Assembly (NCBI GenBank): GCA_027021095.1
Contig: JALUUZ010000475.1
Span: 1 to 7,567 of the forward strand
Reading direction: 5' to 3'
Length of the DNA: 7,567 bases
From: Gammaproteobacteria bacterium
Lineage (GTDB): Bacteria > Pseudomonadota > Gammaproteobacteria > SZUA-21
The position numbers and the translations under genes were made by a program. Shown piece by piece: positions 5,326 to 7,567 of the stretch (the first letter of the stretch is position 1; every line of letters begins with the position of its first letter). The notes under the pieces were generated by a model. That model was not told the DNA's origin, searched no databases, and worked only from the letters and a program-made list of their open reading frames with translations.

Positions 5326-7170
5326 CTATACCATTGCCTTGAGCTTGTTGACGCGGTGGGTTTCACCGCTTGGACAGTCGATCAGCTCGAAACTGAACTG
5401 GGTTACTGAGCGTGTGGTCAGCAGGTGCTTACACAGCCTGAGATAGTAGATTCTGTCGCCGGTATTCAGCACCAGCTCCGTGCCTGCATCGAATACCGCC
5501 GTCGGCACGATCAGCGAATTGCCGGCGCTGTGGAGGTCGGTGTCGGCAAGCAGGCTGCGGAAGTATTCACTGCCTTCACCGGTGCCGCGAATCGAACGGC
5601 AGGCGACGCTGGTGGCTTCGTCCAGCAGGTGCATGATGCCCATTTCCAGGATTTCATTTTCATGCACGCGCAGCCAGCGTATCACGCCCACTTGCCATGG
5701 GTCGTCGGTGTTCTTGTTGTAGGCGATTATTTCGCCGACACGCACCGGCAGTGTCTGCGCCGGTTGGCAGAAGATACACATGCCGCCATCAGAAGTATTT
5801 TTCTGTGTCCACTGTGAAGTCGCGTGCAGTTTTTTCATGTCGTGATAGCGTTCTTTCATTCCCGGTCTGCAGCCGCTGTCATGTTGTGCCCCGTAGATTT
5901 TTTTCCAGATATCGAGCGCGTTGTTGTCTTCTTCGAAGTTCGAAGTGCGGACGGTCTCTATGCCCTGGCTGATACGGTTGATCGCTTCCGTGTCCCGCCA
6001 ATGTTCAAAATCCATCGGTACGAGTGACAGGTTGTCATGCTGGATGACGCTTTTCCCGGTGTGGATGGTCACTTCGTCGATTTCCGGGTTGAACGGTGCT
6101 TCATTGCTTGAATGATAGTGACTTGCACTCAGGCCGACAGTGATCGTCAGCTTGCCGAGTATGGACTGGCGTTTGTGCTGGCGTTCACTGCGCCGGTTCA
6201 GGGTATCGATGACACGTTTGATCATGTCGCGGCGCAGCCGCTGCGCCAGGGTCGGTGCCTGTTGCTGGTATTCGTCGGTATAGAGTTCCGGGTTCACCTG
6301 CCTGGCATAGAGTGCCTTGAGCTGGTCGACCAATGGTTGCAGATCGATGAAGCGCGCTTGCACGGCAGTAAACGCCGAAGCGCTGGCGACGAAACGCGGG
6401 TGATGGTCGCAGCTGATATCGATGGCGAAGCAGCTTTCCTGGGATTCAGTGTGCGTCAGCAAGCGGACCCGGCCGGTCATGCCGAACAGGATATTCTTCA
6501 GCTCCAGTACCTCGCCCTGCATCAGGTGGTAGGGGCTGGCGATCGCGGTGAGCAACGCGCATTTGTAGACGTCGGCGATCACGAGCTGGATCTTGTGCTG
6601 GTTCTGGTGCGGCACGGCAAGTTCCTGCAACTGGTACTGCTCGGCCAACAGGTACAGGTGATTGATTTCCCCCCAGATATTGGCCGGTTCCGGAAAGTAG
6701 ACCAGGTAATAGTCGACCAGCACCTTGGTCAGCTGCTGAATCGCCAGGTACAAGCTGGTGACCAGCAGGTCGCGGTCCTTGACTGAGTAGGCATCAGGCT
6801 CCGGCACCAGGGTATGCACGACAAGACGGAAACCTGTGGCAAGTTCATTGTTGAGTTCGACGGCGAGCCTGTGCCTGGCGATGTTTTTTTCCGACAGTGG
6901 CAGTAACGCACTGGAATAATGGCTGCGCAGCGCATCGACCAGCTTGTCGGCAACCGGCAGCACGACGATCAGGTGCTGGTAGCGGGCGATGGCCGGGAGC
7001 CTGGATTTGTTAAGCTCACGCAGCAGTCCCAACACTTCCTCACCGGCCTGTTCGACGCAGCTGAGCGGCAGCGCCTGCAGCCATTTACGGATGCTGTCCG
7101 GTTTCAGCTTCAGTCCGAACTCTTCTGGCGCGACGAGGTCGTCTGGCAGGTTGAATTTCAGTGGTTCCAT
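5326..7170 (-). CDS. Large protein with PilZ-like C-terminal region, possible cyclic-di-GMP receptor
   Basis: The 614-residue product has no signal peptide or membrane helix and should be cytoplasmic. The first 400 residues or so are mostly helical by composition and have no motif I can name with certainty. They resemble the N-terminal part of gammaproteobacterial proteins annotated as molecular chaperone or cyclic-di-GMP receptor (the FimW-like group of Pseudomonas); this is from memory. The C-terminal region (about 430-545) looks like a PilZ barrel: N458-T-S460-D-G-G463 fits the (D/N)xSxxG signature, and VRVGEIIAY plus WQVGVIRWLR (492-501) fit later strands. The arginine motif before it is not canonical: R435 and R441 are six apart, not four. 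The ATG at 7168-7170 lacks a clear ribosome-binding site. The gene lies 75 nt downstream of an RND transporter on the same strand and ends in TAG 5326-5328. Confidence 0.7.
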   Translation of the reverse strand: MEPLKFNLPDDLVAPEEFGLKLKPDSIRKWLQALPLSCVEQAGEEVLGLLRELNKSRLPAIARYQHLIVVLPVADKLVDALRSHYSSALLPLSEKNIARHRLAVELNNELATGFRLVVHTLVPEPDAYSVKDRDLLVTSLYLAIQQLTKVLVDYYLVYFPEPANIWGEINHLYLLAEQYQLQELAVPHQNQHKIQLVIADVYKCALLTAIASPYHLMQGEVLELKNILFGMTGRVRLLTHTESQESCFAIDISCDHHPRFVASASAFTAVQARFIDLQPLVDQLKALYARQVNPELYTDEYQQQAPTLAQRLRRDMIKRVIDTLNRRSERQHKRQSILGKLTITVGLSASHYHSSNEAPFNPEIDEVTIHTGKSVIQHDNLSLVPMDFEHWRDTEAINRISQGIETVRTSNFEEDNNALDIWKKIYGAQHDSGCRPGMKERYHDMKKLHATSQWTQKNTSDGGMCIFCQPAQTLPVRVGEIIAYNKNTDDPWQVGVIRWLRVHENEILEMGIMHLLDEATSVACRSIRGTGEGSEYFRSLLADTDLHSAGNSLIVPTAVFDAGTELVLNTGDRIYYLRLCKHLLTTRSVTQFSFELIDCPSGETHRVNKLKAMV

Positions 7171-7211
7171 GCCGGATATAACGGCCTGAACGAAAGGAGA
7201 TTGAATGCTGA

Positions 7212-7232
7212 AACCATACCTTTGATACGGTT
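7212..7232 (-). other. Stem-loop between the RND gene and the PilZ-like gene
   Basis: In the minus-strand RNA this folds as AACCGUAUC, loop AAA, GGUAUGGUU: nine pairs, two of them G-U wobbles. On the plus strand the same wobbles become A-C mismatches, so the structure favours the minus-strand transcript. It starts 13 nt after the RND stop codon. No uridine run follows (UCAG comes next), so it is not a standard intrinsic terminator. A role in partial termination or in RNA processing between the two genes is only a guess. Confidence 0.3.
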
Positions 7233-7245
7233 AGAGCGACGTGGT

Positions 7246-7567
7246 TCAAGCGGTCGTGTTGCAGTCGGCAGTCTGCGCCGCCGGAGGATGAAAAAAGGTG
7301 TAGGCAACCGGTATCAGCAGCAGGCTGATGATCAGTGAAAAACCCAGGCCGAAGATGATCGAGATCGCCAGCGGCTGCAGCATCTCGGCGCCATCACCGA
7401 TCGCCAAGGCCAGCGGCAGCAGTCCTGTTACCGTGGTCAGTGTCGTCATCAGGATGGGACGCAGCCGCAGCCGCACCGCTTCGATGACCGCCTGTTTGAC
7501 AGCAAGCCCTTTCTTGCGTACGAGTTCTATATATTCGATCAATACGATGGCGTTGTTGACCACGATA
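7246..7567 (-). CDS. RND-family efflux transporter, C-terminal end (partial)
   Basis: This is the last part of a resistance-nodulation-division inner-membrane transporter, a proton-driven exporter that normally works with a periplasmic adaptor and an outer-membrane channel. The visible 106 or so residues begin IVVNNAIVLIEYIE at the window edge. They contain the RLRPILMTTLTTVTGLLPLAL block that marks the last membrane helices of AcrB-type proteins, followed by PLAISIIFGLGFS and LLLIPVAYTFF. It ends in a short polar tail at TGA (7248-7246). Full-length members have about 1,000-1,050 residues, so about 90 percent lies beyond the window. The visible part does not show whether it exports drugs, metals or something else. 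Confidence 0.93.
   Translation of the reverse strand, partial: IVVNNAIVLIEYIELVRKKGLAVKQAVIEAVRLRLRPILMTTLTTVTGLLPLALAIGDGAEMLQPLAISIIFGLGFSLIISLLLIPVAYTFFHPPAAQTADCNTTA

Noticed and set aside
5108..5366. Minus-strand open frames of 67-68 codons across the intergenic region
   Set aside because: They run through the REP-like and 44-bp repeats, overlap each other in different frames, and have Cys/His/Arg-rich products with no family resemblance. They are repeat-derived noise.
6112..6786. 224-codon plus-strand frame opposite the PilZ-like gene
   Set aside because: It is antisense to a longer frame with recognisable motifs, and has no ribosome-binding site or family resemblance.
7193..7225. AAAGGAG followed by a six-codon plus-strand frame (ATG 7205 to TGA 7225)
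   Set aside because: It is very short, there is no downstream gene on that strand for it to lead, and it overlaps the stem-loop. It is probably chance.

Overview
The window reads as chromosomal DNA of a gammaproteobacterium with moderately high GC. The evidence is the gene order hisF-hisI-hisE-tatA-tatB-tatC, separate (unfused) hisI and hisE genes, and a TatC core very close in wording to the E. coli protein. A purple-sulfur or sulfur-oxidising lineage (Chromatiales-like) is a guess, not something the sequence proves.

Positions 1-1315 hold the end of a histidine biosynthesis operon: hisF (5' end cut off by the window), hisI (4-nt overlap) and hisE (2-nt gap). After an 88-nt gap comes a complete twin-arginine translocase set: tatA (1404-1655), tatB (1697-2155) and tatC (2133-3266). 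TatC carries an unusual acidic cytoplasmic tail of about 126 residues. Overlapping the end of tatC by 41 nt is a gene for an exported SPATA20/YyaL (DUF255) family protein with a CHWC thioredoxin-like site. Its N-terminus has a twin-arginine-like SRRMIR motif, so it may be a Tat substrate encoded in the tat operon.

Positions 5098-5325 lie between two convergent genes and are packed with small palindromes. Two REP-like elements (GTAG plus a 7-bp hairpin) face each other, and a 44-bp sequence occurs twice, 122 bp apart, each copy ending in a perfect 7-bp hairpin.

The rest is on the minus strand. The C-terminal end of an RND-family efflux transporter enters from the right edge (7246-7567). It is followed 75 nt downstream by a 614-residue protein with a PilZ-like C-terminal region (5326-7170), possibly a cyclic-di-GMP receptor. 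A stem-loop that pairs better in the minus-strand RNA sits between them.

Most of the window is ordinary housekeeping DNA. The parts worth a second look are the TatC tail, the Tat-like signal on the DUF255 protein, and the palindrome cluster at 5123-5319. I found no clear new defence or mobile system.
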